Assembly (NCBI GenBank): GCA_014529385.2
Contig: CM043970.1
Location: 46,178,779 to 46,242,778, forward strand
Reading direction: 5' to 3'
Origin: Adiantum capillus-veneris
Taxonomy: Eukaryota; Streptophyta; Polypodiopsida; Polypodiales; Pteridaceae
DNA length: 64,000 bases
The number at the start of each line of letters is the position of its first letter. Position 1 is the stretch's first letter. Both the position numbers and the translations under genes were made by a program. Below are positions 21,343 through 31,369 of this stretch, piece by piece. The notes under the pieces are model-generated. The model ran no database searches and was not told where the DNA came from. It saw only the letters and a list, made by a program, of their open reading frames with translations.

Positions 21343-24300
21343 AGGTCACAAAAGCTAAAGAAGTTCAAGGAGGGAGGAAAGAGTATCTCTTTTCTCACCT
21401 ACGATGGCACCTTTGGTGCTACTGACAAAGTGTTGGCCTTCATCCAGCAATTTGATGCGGCCTTTGGTGACGAGGGCTTCACAGAGTCCTCCAAGCTACG
21501 CCATGTAGCTATGCACTTCCAAAAATCAGCTCGTCAATGGTGGGCTAGCCTTCGTGGCAATGGAGAAGCCCCAAAGACATGGAAAACTCTACGAGTTTCC
21601 ATCATGAAGCAATTTCTTCCAAGCGATACTAAAGATAAAGTTCTTACCGAATGGCGCGGCTTGAAGCTCCTCTCTCATGAGTCTATCAACAAGTATGTAG
21701 ATAAGTTTTGGGATTTACATCTCAAAGCTACTGTCTTTCAAAAGATAGACTTTGCCGAGCAAAGACAGCAATTCTGTGCGGGATTACCTGAAGAGATGGC
21801 CGAATATATCAACTCTCAACGGCCCGGTACTATTACCGAAGTAATCCACCACACCATGGTTGCTTCACGCATCAATTTCCATCAAGGGGCTAGACGTAAT
21901 GTCAAGCCCATGGAAAACAAAGATAAAAATGATGCAAAGGGGAAATCCAATGCTCAAAATAATTCCCAAGGCACTTCCAACAACAACAACAACAATCAGT
22001 CCAAGGAGAAGGGAGTTTACAAAGGTAAAAACAAACTCTCTCCTGAAGAGCTTGAAGCTTTTCGCAAGGACCATAAGTGTTTCAAGTGTGGGGAGCAAGG
22101 ACATGGCTATCGTTCTTGCCCCAAGAAGAATACTCGCAATGAGACTCCTAGGGCTTCCACCATCGAAGCTCCAAAAGAGGATGCTCATTGCAAAGGATCA
22201 TCACTCTCCTATGCTTGGGGAAAGGTACGAGAGCATGATGCCTTCATCTTGTTTGACCCTGGCTCTACTCTCAACTTCATATCAATAGAGTTGGCCACCA
22301 AGTTGGGCATTCAAGCTTTTGAGATGGGAGATATAGTAACAGCTAATGCAGCTTTCAAGGGACAACAAGCCTCCGTTACTCCCTTGATTGGGAAGTTGAG
22401 GCTTCATGTCCAAAGCTATGTCGACAAAGAAGACTTCTTCATCTCTCCCCTCCAACATCAGGATGTTATCCTAGGGGCACCATGGTTTGATCGCATGACT
22501 GCCAACATGAAGTTCCCTGAAAGGAGAATTTACTTCACCTACAGGGGAAAGAACATGTATGTAGATGCTAGTGAGCGTGGTCGCACTATTCCACTTGTAA
22601 ATCCTCTTTCTTTTGATAAATCAATGAAGAGCTCAGTTTCTGCGTACATGATTTATGTCAAAGAGTCTCTAAAAGCTAATAATGTTTCATCAAATGAAAA
22701 TGATAGGAATCAAGAAGAGTTAGACTTGTCTACTTTTCTAAAAGGATTCCAAGATGTGTTCATCGATGATATCCCTATGGACCTACCTCCAAAACGAGGG
22801 GATGATGACCATCGTATTGAGCTCCTTCCAGGAAGCTCATCGCCTAACAAACCTCCTTATCGAGTCTCACAAGCTCAACAAGAGGAGATCATGAGGCAAG
22901 TACAAGAGCTAGTAGACAAAGGGATGGTGAGGCCTAGTTCCTCTCCCTTTTGTTCTCCAGTCCTTTTAGTGCAAAAGAAAGATGGTACATACCGTATGTG
23001 TGTGGACTATCTAGCACTAAACCATATCACTATTAAAAACAGATTTCCCGTACCTCGGGTAGAAGATCTGTTTGATAAGCTACAAGGCTCTACCTACTTC
23101 AGTAGGATTGACCTTAAGAGTGGCTATCATCAAATAAGGATAGTGGATGAGGATATCTTAAAGACCGCATTTCGCACAACATTTGGTCTTTATGAATATC
23201 TAGTCATGCCTTTTGGCTTGACTAATGCACCAGCTACGTTCAATCGTTTGATGGAGAAAATTTTTAGACCATATCGAAAATTCACTGGAGTGTTCTTCGA
23301 TGATATCATCATCTACTCCAAGTCTTTCGAGGAACATAAGCAACATCTCCAAGTGATTTTTCAAGCCTTGAGGGAGAACAAACTTTTTCTCAACCAAAAG
23401 AAAAGTGAATTCTTCCTTCAAGAGATTCAATATCTAGGCCATATTATCTCTCACGATGGTATTCGTATGGATCCATCAAAGTTAGAGGTAATAAAATCAT
23501 GGCCTAACCCAAGGAATCTACATGAGCTAAGAAGCTTTATTGGTATGTGTGCATACTATAGACGCTTCATAGCAAAATTCTCTCAAGTGGCAGGACCACT
23601 ACATGACTTAACCAAGAAGAACGTTAAGTTTGTATGGACTGCTAAGGAGCAAAATGCTTTTGAAAAACTCAAAGAGAAGCTTACTTCCCAACCAGTCCTC
23701 GTGCTTCCGGATCTCTCAAAGCCCTTTGAGGTCCAATGTGATGCTTGTGGTGATTGCCTTGGAGCGGTTTTGCTTCAAGAAGGGCATGCCATAGCATATG
23801 AGAGCCGAAGGCTCAATGGTGATGAACGATTCTTGGGCATTTATGAGAAAGATCTTTTAGCTGTTCTACATGCCCTAGACACATGGAAGCACTACCTATT
23901 GGGGACTCCATTTATCCTACGAACCGACCACCAAAGTCTCAAGTATTTCATGACGCAAACCAAGCTTTCTGACAAACAAATGAGGTGGGCAAATTTTCTT
24001 TCGCAATTTAATTTTCATATTGCTCACATAGCTGGTAAGCACAATCAAGTTGCCGATGCACTTTCACGACGACCAAAAGTTAATGCGGTGTCTATAGCTA
24101 CTCACAATGATCTATCCTCTATGATAGATGAGTATGCTACTAACCCTGACTTTAGAGACATAATGTCAGCCCTTGCTTTGGGGAAGAAAGAGGAACCATT
24201 CACCTTGCAGGATGGTTATCTTCTTCACGGCAATAGGCTATGTGTTACCCATTCCCTTCGTGAGAAGGTTATGTATGAATCCCATGCTCCTCCATATGCA

Positions 24301-25572
24301 GGGCATAGAGGTATTCAACCTACTCTCCGAGGAGTAGAGACGTATTTCTATTGGCCTACCATGAAAGTGGACATACAAGAGTATGTTTCAAAATGTGTAG
24401 TATGCCAAAAGACCAAGTATGATAGAGGGAAGCACCCTGGATTACTCCAGCCATTGCCTATTCCAAATTCACCATGGGAGAGTATATCCATGGATTTCAT
24501 CTTTGGATTACCCAAGTCTATCCATGGGAATATAAGAATATGGACAATAGTCGACAGGTTTAGCAAGCAAGCACATTTTATTCCTGTCAAAAAGACTATT
24601 AAGGCACATCAAATGGCAACTCTCTTCATATCTCAGATTTTCAAACACCATGGATTACCCACATCCATCGTGTCAGATAGAGATCCTAGAATGACCAGTA
24701 ATTTCTGGAAAGGTCTCTTTGAAAATCTAGGAACAAGATTGAATTTCTCTTCGGCCTATCACCCACAAACGGATGGCCAAAGTGAGATAGCCAATCTTAC
24801 GATACTCGATCTACTCAAGACTTATGTTACCGAAGTAGATCAACGCTCACAATGGGAAAAGTATTTACCGCTAGTAGAGTATGCCTACAATAATACTGTA
24901 CATACTTCTACGGGCAAAGCACCTTTCGAGATCATAGAAGGAAGACCTAAAAGTCCCTTGCTACTGAAAGTACATGGGAAAATCTTCGCCGCCGATGAGT
25001 ATAGCCGTGACCTACAAGAATCTTTTCAAAAGATTAGGGAGGCTATAGCCATCTCTCAACAAAGGCAAAAAGCTGCTGCTGATAAGCACAGAAGAGCCTT
25101 AATGTTCAAAGAAAATGATTGGGTCTTACTCAAGTTTCCTAAGGCTCGATTAAGGCAAACGACGGGCAAAAATCCTACGGGCCATCAAAAGTATTATGCT
25201 AAACTAGCAAAAAGATACTATGGTCCTTTCCAAATCTTGAGGCCTATCAATGAGACGGCTTATCAACTCAAGTTGCCCAACCATTGGCTTATACACAATG
25301 CCTTTCATGTAAGCTTACTTAAGCCCTACAAAAGAGAGCCACCAATTGAACCAATTATTGAAGACCCTCCCGAAGTTGAAGACCAAGAAGAGGTGCTACA
25401 ACCCGAAGCTATCCTTCGGCATGAAGACAAGGTACTACGACATGGTAAGATTATCCGACGGTATCTTATTAAGTTAAAAAATTATCCTTTTGAAGATGCT
25501 AAATGGATGCAAGGAGTACAACTTAAGGATAGTATGAACCTTGTCAATGCTTACAATGCTACATTAGAGTAA
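21343..25572 (+). CDS. gag-pol: Gypsy gag-pol: capsid, zinc knuckle, protease, RT, RNase H, integrase, chromodomain-like end
   Basis: The frame is open from the TGA at 21340 to TAA at 25570, with the first internal start codon of this block at 21430. Order of parts: capsid with ARQWWASLRG; zinc knuckle CFKCGEQGHGYRSC (22078-22119); protease with FDPGSTLNFIS (Asp codon 22255, Pro where Ser/Thr is usual); RT with GYHQI and FFDD (23293-23304); RNase H with CDACGDCLGA and RTDHQS; H2C2 finger and integrase with SMDFIFGLP, IVSDRDPRMTS and YHPQTDGQSE. At the C terminus RRYLIKLKNYPFEDAKWM resembles a reduced chromodomain. The block is complete in length and without frameshift, so the element may have been active recently. 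Capsid, cDNA synthesis and integration would need translation past the TGA. Confidence 0.93.
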   Translation, partial: RSQKLKKFKEGGKSISFLTYDGTFGATDKVLAFIQQFDAAFGDEGFTESSKLRHVAMHFQKSARQWWASLRGNGEAPKTWKTLRVSIMKQFLPSDTKDKVLTEWRGLKLLSHESINKYVDKFWDLHLKATVFQKIDFAEQRQQFCAGLPEEMAEYINSQRPGTITEVIHHTMVASRINFHQGARRNVKPMENKDKNDAKGKSNAQNNSQGTSNNNNNNQSKEKGVYKGKNKLSPEELEAFRKDHKCFKCGEQGHGYRSCPKKNTRNETPRASTIEAPKEDAHCKGSSLSYAWGKVREHDAFILFDPGSTLNFISIELATKLGIQAFEMGDIVTANAAFKGQQASVTPLIGKLRLHVQSYVDKEDFFISPLQHQDVILGAPWFDRMTANMKFPERRIYFTYRGKNMYVDASERGRTIPLVNPLSFDKSMKSSVSAYMIYVKESLKANNVSSNENDRNQEELDLSTFLKGFQDVFIDDIPMDLPPKRGDDDHRIELLPGSSSPNKPPYRVSQAQQEEIMRQVQELVDKGMVRPSSSPFCSPVLLVQKKDGTYRMCVDYLALNHITIKNRFPVPRVEDLFDKLQGSTYFSRIDLKSGYHQIRIVDEDILKTAFRTTFGLYEYLVMPFGLTNAPATFNRLMEKIFRPYRKFTGVFFDDIIIYSKSFEEHKQHLQVIFQALRENKLFLNQKKSEFFLQEIQYLGHIISHDGIRMDPSKLEVIKSWPNPRNLHELRSFIGMCAYYRRFIAKFSQVAGPLHDLTKKNVKFVWTAKEQNAFEKLKEKLTSQPVLVLPDLSKPFEVQCDACGDCLGAVLLQEGHAIAYESRRLNGDERFLGIYEKDLLAVLHALDTWKHYLLGTPFILRTDHQSLKYFMTQTKLSDKQMRWANFLSQFNFHIAHIAGKHNQVADALSRRPKVNAVSIATHNDLSSMIDEYATNPDFRDIMSALALGKKEEPFTLQDGYLLHGNRLCVTHSLREKVMYESHAPPYAGHRGIQPTLRGVETYFYWPTMKVDIQEYVSKCVVCQKTKYDRGKHPGLLQPLPIPNSPWESISMDFIFGLPKSIHGNIRIWTIVDRFSKQAHFIPVKKTIKAHQMATLFISQIFKHHGLPTSIVSDRDPRMTSNFWKGLFENLGTRLNFSSAYHPQTDGQSEIANLTILDLLKTYVTEVDQRSQWEKYLPLVEYAYNNTVHTSTGKAPFEIIEGRPKSPLLLKVHGKIFAADEYSRDLQESFQKIREAIAISQQRQKAAADKHRRALMFKENDWVLLKFPKARLRQTTGKNPTGHQKYYAKLAKRYYGPFQILRPINETAYQLKLPNHWLIHNAFHVSLLKPYKREPPIEPIIEDPPEVEDQEEVLQPEAILRHEDKVLRHGKIIRRYLIKLKNYPFEDAKWMQGVQLKDSMNLVNAYNATLE

Positions 25573-25931
25573 GAAAATGTACAAATTTCTTTTAAATAAC
25601 TCATGTTTTTGTCTTATATGACTAGTCCTCTTTTTAATTGTGCACAAAATTAACTAGTATGCATGCTTAGAATCATGTTTGTGATGACGACGTCTCTCAA
25701 ACACCAAGTAGAATTTGTCACTCTACTTTGGGAGAATAAAATGGACTAAAGAGCAGACATGCTTGCGGCAGCTATGTCTCCCAAGCACCAAATGGATTAG
25801 TCATCCATCTTGGAAAGATGTCATAGGGTAAAAAGGGATCCTTTACCCGCTAAGTACGATTGACTAATGACTAAGACTTTATCTTTTCTACCTCATAGTC
25901 GAGGACGACTATGATTTCAAGAGAGAGGTAA
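25573..25931 (+). other. 3' untranslated part and polypurine tract of young gypsy element
   Basis: This is non-coding sequence after pol. It ends in AAGAGAGAGGTAA (25919-25931) immediately before the 3' LTR, a fitting polypurine tract for plus-strand DNA priming. Confidence 0.85.
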
Positions 25932-27556
25932 TGTCATAAAATCTAATATCTAACTAACCCAAATGATTTTCTCATATTAAATCGATCACTTAATGTGGGA
26001 GAATAAACGGGAACAAGTGTTAAGATATAGGTATGTGCTTATAGATCTATCTCAACACGGGGCCAATGGTAAAGGGGCCCAAAAGGGAGATGGTCTATCA
26101 AAGAGCAAGGCTAATCAATGGAGCATAAGACCTTAGGGTTAGCTTCATTGAAGACCTCCAATAAATGTGTGTAAAAGTCCTTTGACCTTAAGTAAGCTAG
26201 GGCTGAGCTTGAGGTGGGAACCCGGCCCAAGCTCGAGGTGCTTGTCATGCTTGAGGTGTTTTTCATGCTTGAGGTGTTTTTCATGCTTGAGGTGCTTGAT
26301 TAAGATGCTTGAGGTGCTTGAGTGGCTCCATGCTTGAGGTGCTTGACTTGCTGCATGATTAAAGTACTTGAGGTGCCTTGAGAAGCTTGCCTGAGATGCT
26401 TGTGGGAACACCCCCTAGTTCAAGTGCTTTGTCATGCTTGGTGAGTAAGGTGCTTGATCACCTAAAAGTCAAAAGCATTCCTACAAGAGGGGGGGCGAGC
26501 CCTTTTCCTAGGGGCTAGAGAGAGAACACCCACTCACACACACAAGGGAAGCCCAACTTGAAGAGGCAGCAAGGACACATGTCAGGCCCCTACCCATGTT
26601 ACCTTCATGTGTTGCTTGAAGCCTATTGGCTAGGCTTCAAAGGGGTCCAATGATAAATTACATGAATTATCTAATTGTTTTAGCATTTATCAAGTCCTCT
26701 CTCTCAAAGGGGAAAGGGGGACACTTGTCCCAAGGCTACCCATGTTGCTTGTAATGGCTCTTGCTTGTGATTGGCTAGGCCTGGAGGGGTCCAATGAGCT
26801 TCAGGCATGAGCTACAAGGGGGGGTCGACCCAAGCAAGCTAGGGGGGTGCCTAGGGGGTATACTCACCCACACACACTCACAAGCACTCTCATTGTGTGA
26901 TATGCAAAGTGCAAGAGCTCCCTCTCCAAGCAAGTAGGGGTTGAGAGCCTACACCAACACTCTTGGCTATGGAGTGCAAATCCAACCAAGAGCCATGCTT
27001 CAATGCTTAAGCTTGCCATATCCTTCTTCTTCATTACTATGCTATTATGTATGCTAGCAACAAGAGTATGATAAGTGAGGAACTAATTCTTTCTCCTACG
27101 AAATGTTTCTTCTTCCTCTTCCCTACCCTCATTCCCTGCTAGCTCTCTCCACCTTCGAAGGTGTTTGAGGTCTTGGGACTGAGGCTTGGGATAGTTAAAG
27201 CTTTCCTCAAGTTTATGTTATGTTTTTGGTGCATGAAGCCTTCCATCTTCATGGCATCACCTAGGTCACAAGGAACACAAAGACTGTATTGTAACAAGTC
27301 TCTCTTTATGGGAGAAATCATAATACAAATGCCTATTGGAGGGGGGACCGACTCCACATAAATCCGGTCCTCAATTGTTGTCATGTTCTCTAAACTCTCT
27401 CTCTTGCAAAAGTATTGTCTATGCCAAGTTAACTAATTGCTATGATTATGTTGCTATCTTCAATTATGTCTACCCGCTATGCTCACAAAATCATTTCTTG
27501 AAAGTACTCTCATTAAATTCCGCTATTCTCAAATTGAATAGGCAAATTCCATTACA
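25932..27556 (+). repeat. Young gypsy 3' LTR
   Basis: This LTR is nearly identical to 18770-20375. It has one extra 18-bp unit (CATGCTTGAGGTGTTTTT, near 26250-26290) and about seven point differences. It is followed by the second CCCTC copy at 27557-27561. Confidence 0.95.
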
Positions 27557-29975
27557 CCCTCTCTTCACGTAGGATACTAGCAAGCATCTGGTAATCTGTA
27601 TCTCTGACAGCAGCATCCAAGACCTTGTCTAGAATAGGGTTGTTAGCCATGGAAATTGCCCCCAGCAAAGCTTTACGGCTTAGGGCATCTGCCACAACAT
27701 TATCCTTACCTGGTCTAAATTTAATATCAAAATCATATTCGTGCAATTGCTCTATCCATCTCCTCTGTCTCATGTTAAGGTTAGGTTGGGTAAAAATCTA
27801 CTTAAGACTCTTGTGATCTGTTACCAACTGGAATTTGTGTCCCAATAGATAATGTCTCCATAGTCTGAGAGCATGAATAAATGCTAGCAATTCTAAATCA
27901 TGTGTAGCATAATTCACTTCATGAATCCTAAGCTTCTGAGAAGTATAAGCTACAGGCCTTCCTTCTTGAGTAAGGACTCCTCCTAATGCAAGGTTACTAG
28001 CATCTATGATCACCTCGAATTCTTGGGTGAAATCTGGAAGTTTTAAGAGAGGTTCTGAAGCATGATACTCCTTCAGCTGTTTGAAGCAAGATTCATGTTT
28101 TTCTTCCCAAAGTATCGTAGCTGCTTTCTTTAGCAAGTCAGTTAGTGGTGCAGCTTTAAGAGCATAGTGCTTTACAAAGATCCTGTACCACCCTGTGATA
28201 CCTAAGAACCCTCTAACTTCGGTTTGTGAAGTGGGTTGAGGCCATTCCACAATATCTTTGACTTTGTCAGGGTCAACAGAGACTCCTTCAGGTGAAATGA
28301 TAAACCCTAAGTAACAGACCTTAGGGGTAAAGAAGGTACATTTGCTCTTCTTTGCATACAGCTTATTTTGGCGTAAAAGCTCTAACACTTTTCTAACATG
28401 TCCTTCATGCTCTTCCCCTGTTTTGGAATAAATTAAGATATCGTCAAAGAATACTAGGACAAAATCATCTAAGAATTCTCTAAAGATATCGTGCATGAGA
28501 CGATTGAAAGTTGCAGGAGCATTCGTAAGTCCGAAAGCCATCACTGTAAATTCGTAATGACCATAACGAGTGTTGAAAGCTGTTTTGGAGATATTAGCCT
28601 CCTGGATTCGAATTTGATGATAGCCAGATCGAAGATCAATATTCGTGAATATTTTGGCTCCATGTAATCTGTCCAACATCTCATCAATACGAGGAATTGG
28701 ATATTTATTCTTGATGGTAACCTGATTTAAGCCCCTATAATCTATGCAAAGTCAAAGAGATCCATTCTTTTTCGTTTGGAAGAGAACAGGTGCACCCCAT
28801 GGAGATGTACTAGGTCGGATAAACCCTTGATCAATCAAGTGCTTGAGCTGCTCCTTGAGTTCTATAGCCTTTGGAAGTGACATCTTGTACGGCGCTCTTG
28901 AGACTGGTTCACTACCTGGAAAATTTTTGATTTCATGGTCTACCTCCCTAGGTGGTGGTAGTTCAGAAAGTTCAATGGGGAAAACATCCGAAAATTCTTC
29001 TAGCCACATTGGTTCAGGGTTGGAAGAAGATTTTTCTACTTTGTTTAGCTTGACTACAAAAATTTGTTGACCCTTGCGTAACCCTTTCAAAAGACGATTA
29101 GCTTTGACCAAGTAAGCTTTTGGTCATCCATTCTGGACTTGAATAGTGAGTTCTTGACCTAGGTTGTCCACAAAAGTAAAACTTCCTTGGGCACAATGGA
29201 TATTGGCATTATGACTGGCTAACCAATCCATTCCAAGAATTCCGTCATAGATTCCTATGGGTAAGGTTCGAAAAGTAGCAGAAGTAGAGTATTCTCCCAA
29301 CTTGAAATCTATTTTTCCCACAGTGTACTGAGATAACACCTCCTTTCCATTGGCTAGTTCAACTCTCATCTTTCTTGTAGGATGTTGATTAAGTCCTAAC
29401 CTCCTTAAACATTTAGGTGACAAGAAAGAATGAGTACTACCATAATCAATAAGAAGCTCAAATTTTTCACCTTGGTGATTTGCAGGTGTTTGAATGACAG
29501 CATATTGTTGTCTTGCTCTTGGGTTCTCAATTGTAGCATGTAGAGTTGCTCTTTCCTCTTGTTCTTCTCCCAATGTTGGTTCTCCTATGATAGCATTGAC
29601 TCTGGCAGCCATTCCGCGGCCTCAACCTCGTCCTCCATTTCTTCCTCCACGATTTATTATTTGTCCTCGTCCTCTAGCCTGAGTAGGTGTATTTGTTGCG
29701 GAGACTCACCTAGGACATACATTCCTGAAATGTCCTAGCTCGTTGCATTCATAGCATCTAAGATCTGCATTTTGAGCTCCATTTGCTGAAGCTGCAACTA
29801 TTGGATGAGTTTGGTGAACTGGGTAAACTTGCCTTTGGTTCCACATCATAGGCCGTCCTCTCCTTCCAGCATTCCTTATTTTTCTGCCCCTATTGTGTAT
29901 CCCGCATGATGAGGCCATTGTGCATAGTCTTGGTGTAGAGGCCATCGGGTCTATTTTTTCACTTCCGCCTCTCAT
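27557..29975 (-). pseudogene. pol: Gypsy gag end, protease, RT and RNase H (proximal part of split pol)
   Basis: All of this reads in a single minus-strand frame with nonsense codons at about 29708, 29625, 29126, 28754 and 27800. Parts in order: zinc knuckle CYECNELGHFRNVC; an Arg/Gly-rich linker; protease ELLIDYGSTHSFLSPKC (Tyr where Ser/Thr is normal after the catalytic Asp); connection; RT with [19 protein letters not shown] and [10 protein letters not shown]; RNase H with [13 protein letters not shown] and VTDHKSLK; and the conserved GKDNVVADALSRKA. Four of the five stops are TGA at sites where arginine (CGA) is expected from the family or the local Arg-rich repeat. The frame then continues across the inserted element into the integrase block. 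It was once a normal enzyme set and is now dead. Confidence 0.9.
29885..29974 (+). repeat. 90-bp direct repeat, left copy (TG...CA ends)
   Basis: The repeat runs TGCCCCTATTGTGTATCC...CACTTCCGCCTCTCA and differs from 36016-36105 at only two positions. It marks the exact place where the minus-strand gypsy gag sequence stops. It is followed by TTTGGTTCCCCCACTGAGG, in which TGGTTCC... could be a primer site. It is a candidate very short LTR. Confidence 0.75.
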
Positions 29976-30043
29976 TTGGTTCCCCCACTGAGGAGGGCTC
30001 TTGAAACCTTCAGTTTACAAGGCTGACATGTTTACTTCTCTTC

Positions 30044-30301
30044 ATGGACGAGTGGCTTCTTGAATTCTCTAATTGGACCACTGAAGAGGAGGAGCTTCAA
30101 GCAGGTTTGACACAAGTCATCAAGACACTCTTGCCAGGGTGTTGTATTGTTAGCATAGAAGAAGTGGTAAGACCCTCTTTCCCTACTCAGATTGTTTACA
30201 TTTCTCATCATCCCCGCAAGCGTAAAAGCAAGGCACAAGCTGCATCATGCTCACATTGTAGCCAAAAACTGCACCTTCGACATGAGTGCAACCCAAAGTG
30301 A
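30044..30301 (+). CDS. Unidentified small frame with CCHC-like ending
   Basis: The 85-codon frame begins MDEWLLEFSNWTTEEEELQ, has a basic segment (HHPRKRKSKAQA) and ends with CSHCSQKLHLRHEC, which fits C-X2-C-X4-H-X4-C spacing but lacks the usual Gly. I do not recognise it. With the frame at 30586-31050 it lies upstream of a Tat-like gag, where Ogre/Tat elements are known to carry an extra ORF. It may also be chance; the interval 30302-30585 shows only overlapping low-confidence frames. Confidence 0.3.
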   Translation: MDEWLLEFSNWTTEEEELQAGLTQVIKTLLPGCCIVSIEEVVRPSFPTQIVYISHHPRKRKSKAQAASCSHCSQKLHLRHECNPK

Positions 30302-30585
30302 ACAAAAGGCCATCATTTTCTCCCTCGACATCCGCACAGGCGTTCTCACATCAGTAGGATTTCAAGTAGCACCATGCTTCTCTACATCTAAGTCCACATC
30401 TTTCCCACCTATTCCACCTACGCCCACAACAAGCCTTTACAACTTGAGGAAGCTACTACGAACGCGTGGTCCCTCCCTCTCCCTTGCACCAAAAGATTCA
30501 AGTGTTTTCCAGCGCCGACAATCACCCCATCTCCAAAACAAAAGGGTAAATCCTCCAAAGTCTTTCTATATCTCACTCTCATCTC

Positions 30586-31050
30586 ATGAGCCAGGAACTA
30601 GAAATAGCAGCATGGATTCTACGTTGTCTACCGAGTGAAGTGGTGGAGCTTGTCATCGACAAGGTCTTTGACACTGGTTTTGCTTAGCGGAAAGACAAGA
30701 CCCTCCACCTCCAAGGGGTGTTGCTTGTGAATCAAGGCTATGATGACGACTTTACAGCTTGCTATGTATCCATCCAACTTGGATTAATACAAGTGGTAAG
30801 ACTCACCACCTACCTCATCACACCTGTGTATACACTAGATGGAACTCTATCTTGCAGGAAAGTGAAGTTGCTCAAAGAGAAAGAGTTCAAGCTTTTCCAA
30901 GAGCTTGCTAGAGGGGCAGTCCTAGAGCTAGAATACGAAGACAACCTTGTCTTGTGGTACTGTAAATTTGACCTCGACTACCAAGAGCTCTACACCTCCG
31001 ACTATAACCTTCCACCACGAAGGAGAGAGCCTTTCCGAATTATCATGTGA
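30586..31050 (+). pseudogene. Unidentified reading frame upstream of gag (ORF1-like), one internal stop
   Basis: From an ATG at 30586 the frame reads a protein-like sequence (MSQELEIAAWILRCLPSEVV) of about 155 codons to TGA at 31048, broken only by TAG at 30685. It has alternating hydrophobic and charged residues (FKLFQELARGAVLELEYED) suggesting a folded domain, and no match I recognise. Its place directly before a Tat-like gag is where Ogre-type elements have their additional ORF of unknown role. That assignment is inference from position. Confidence 0.4.
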
Positions 31051-31369
31051 TGGACCCAGCGCATCAACCTTTTGCAAGAAACCAAACTTATGCACCACAA
31101 TGAATTCAATCAATCAAAGTAATCTTGGACCGCAAGATGTTTTATCAGCAGATCATTACAACCATGTTTGGTAGAGAACGACTGCAAGAGATAAACACCT
31201 CTTCTCTACCCTTTATCCTCCCTATGATTAATCATGAAGTGTCTTTTGATGTAGTTATTTTCATCCTTGTATAGTATGTTTTCCATCCACTGAGCACCCA
31301 TGTATTGAATCTCTATAAAAATAATAAAAAATAAAAAATCTAAGTCGAGTTAATTTTCTCACTCTCACA
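31051..31369 (+). other. AT-rich leader before gag
   Basis: This stretch has no coding signal. TATAAAAATAATAAAAAATA at about 31314 lies some 55 bases before the gag ATG, and TTTTCTCACTCTCACA directly precedes it. The first could be a TATA-like element, but in retroelements the promoter normally lies in the LTR. Confidence 0.35.

Larger units (their letters stand above)
18770..27556 (+). mobile_element. Young, complete Ty3/gypsy retrotransposon
   Basis: The element is 8.79 kb, with LTRs of 1606 and 1625 bp, primer site, gag-pol and polypurine tract, bounded by CCCTC on both sides. It lies in opposite orientation inside the older gypsy pol. By eye I count roughly seven single-base differences plus one 18-bp repeat unit between its LTRs, so the insertion is recent. 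Gag-pol is one frame apart from a single TGA. Confidence 0.95.
17369..29884 (-). mobile_element. Decayed chromodomain Ty3/gypsy element, split by a younger insertion
   Basis: Minus-strand pol runs 29884-27557, is interrupted at 27557/18764 by a complete plus-strand element, and resumes at 18764 down to 17398. The reading frame is the same on both sides of the inserted element, and a codon is split by it. The N-terminal half of gag is missing, replaced at 29885 by a 90-bp repeat shared with 36016-36105. A C-terminal chromodomain places it with the chromoviruses. Confidence 0.9.
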
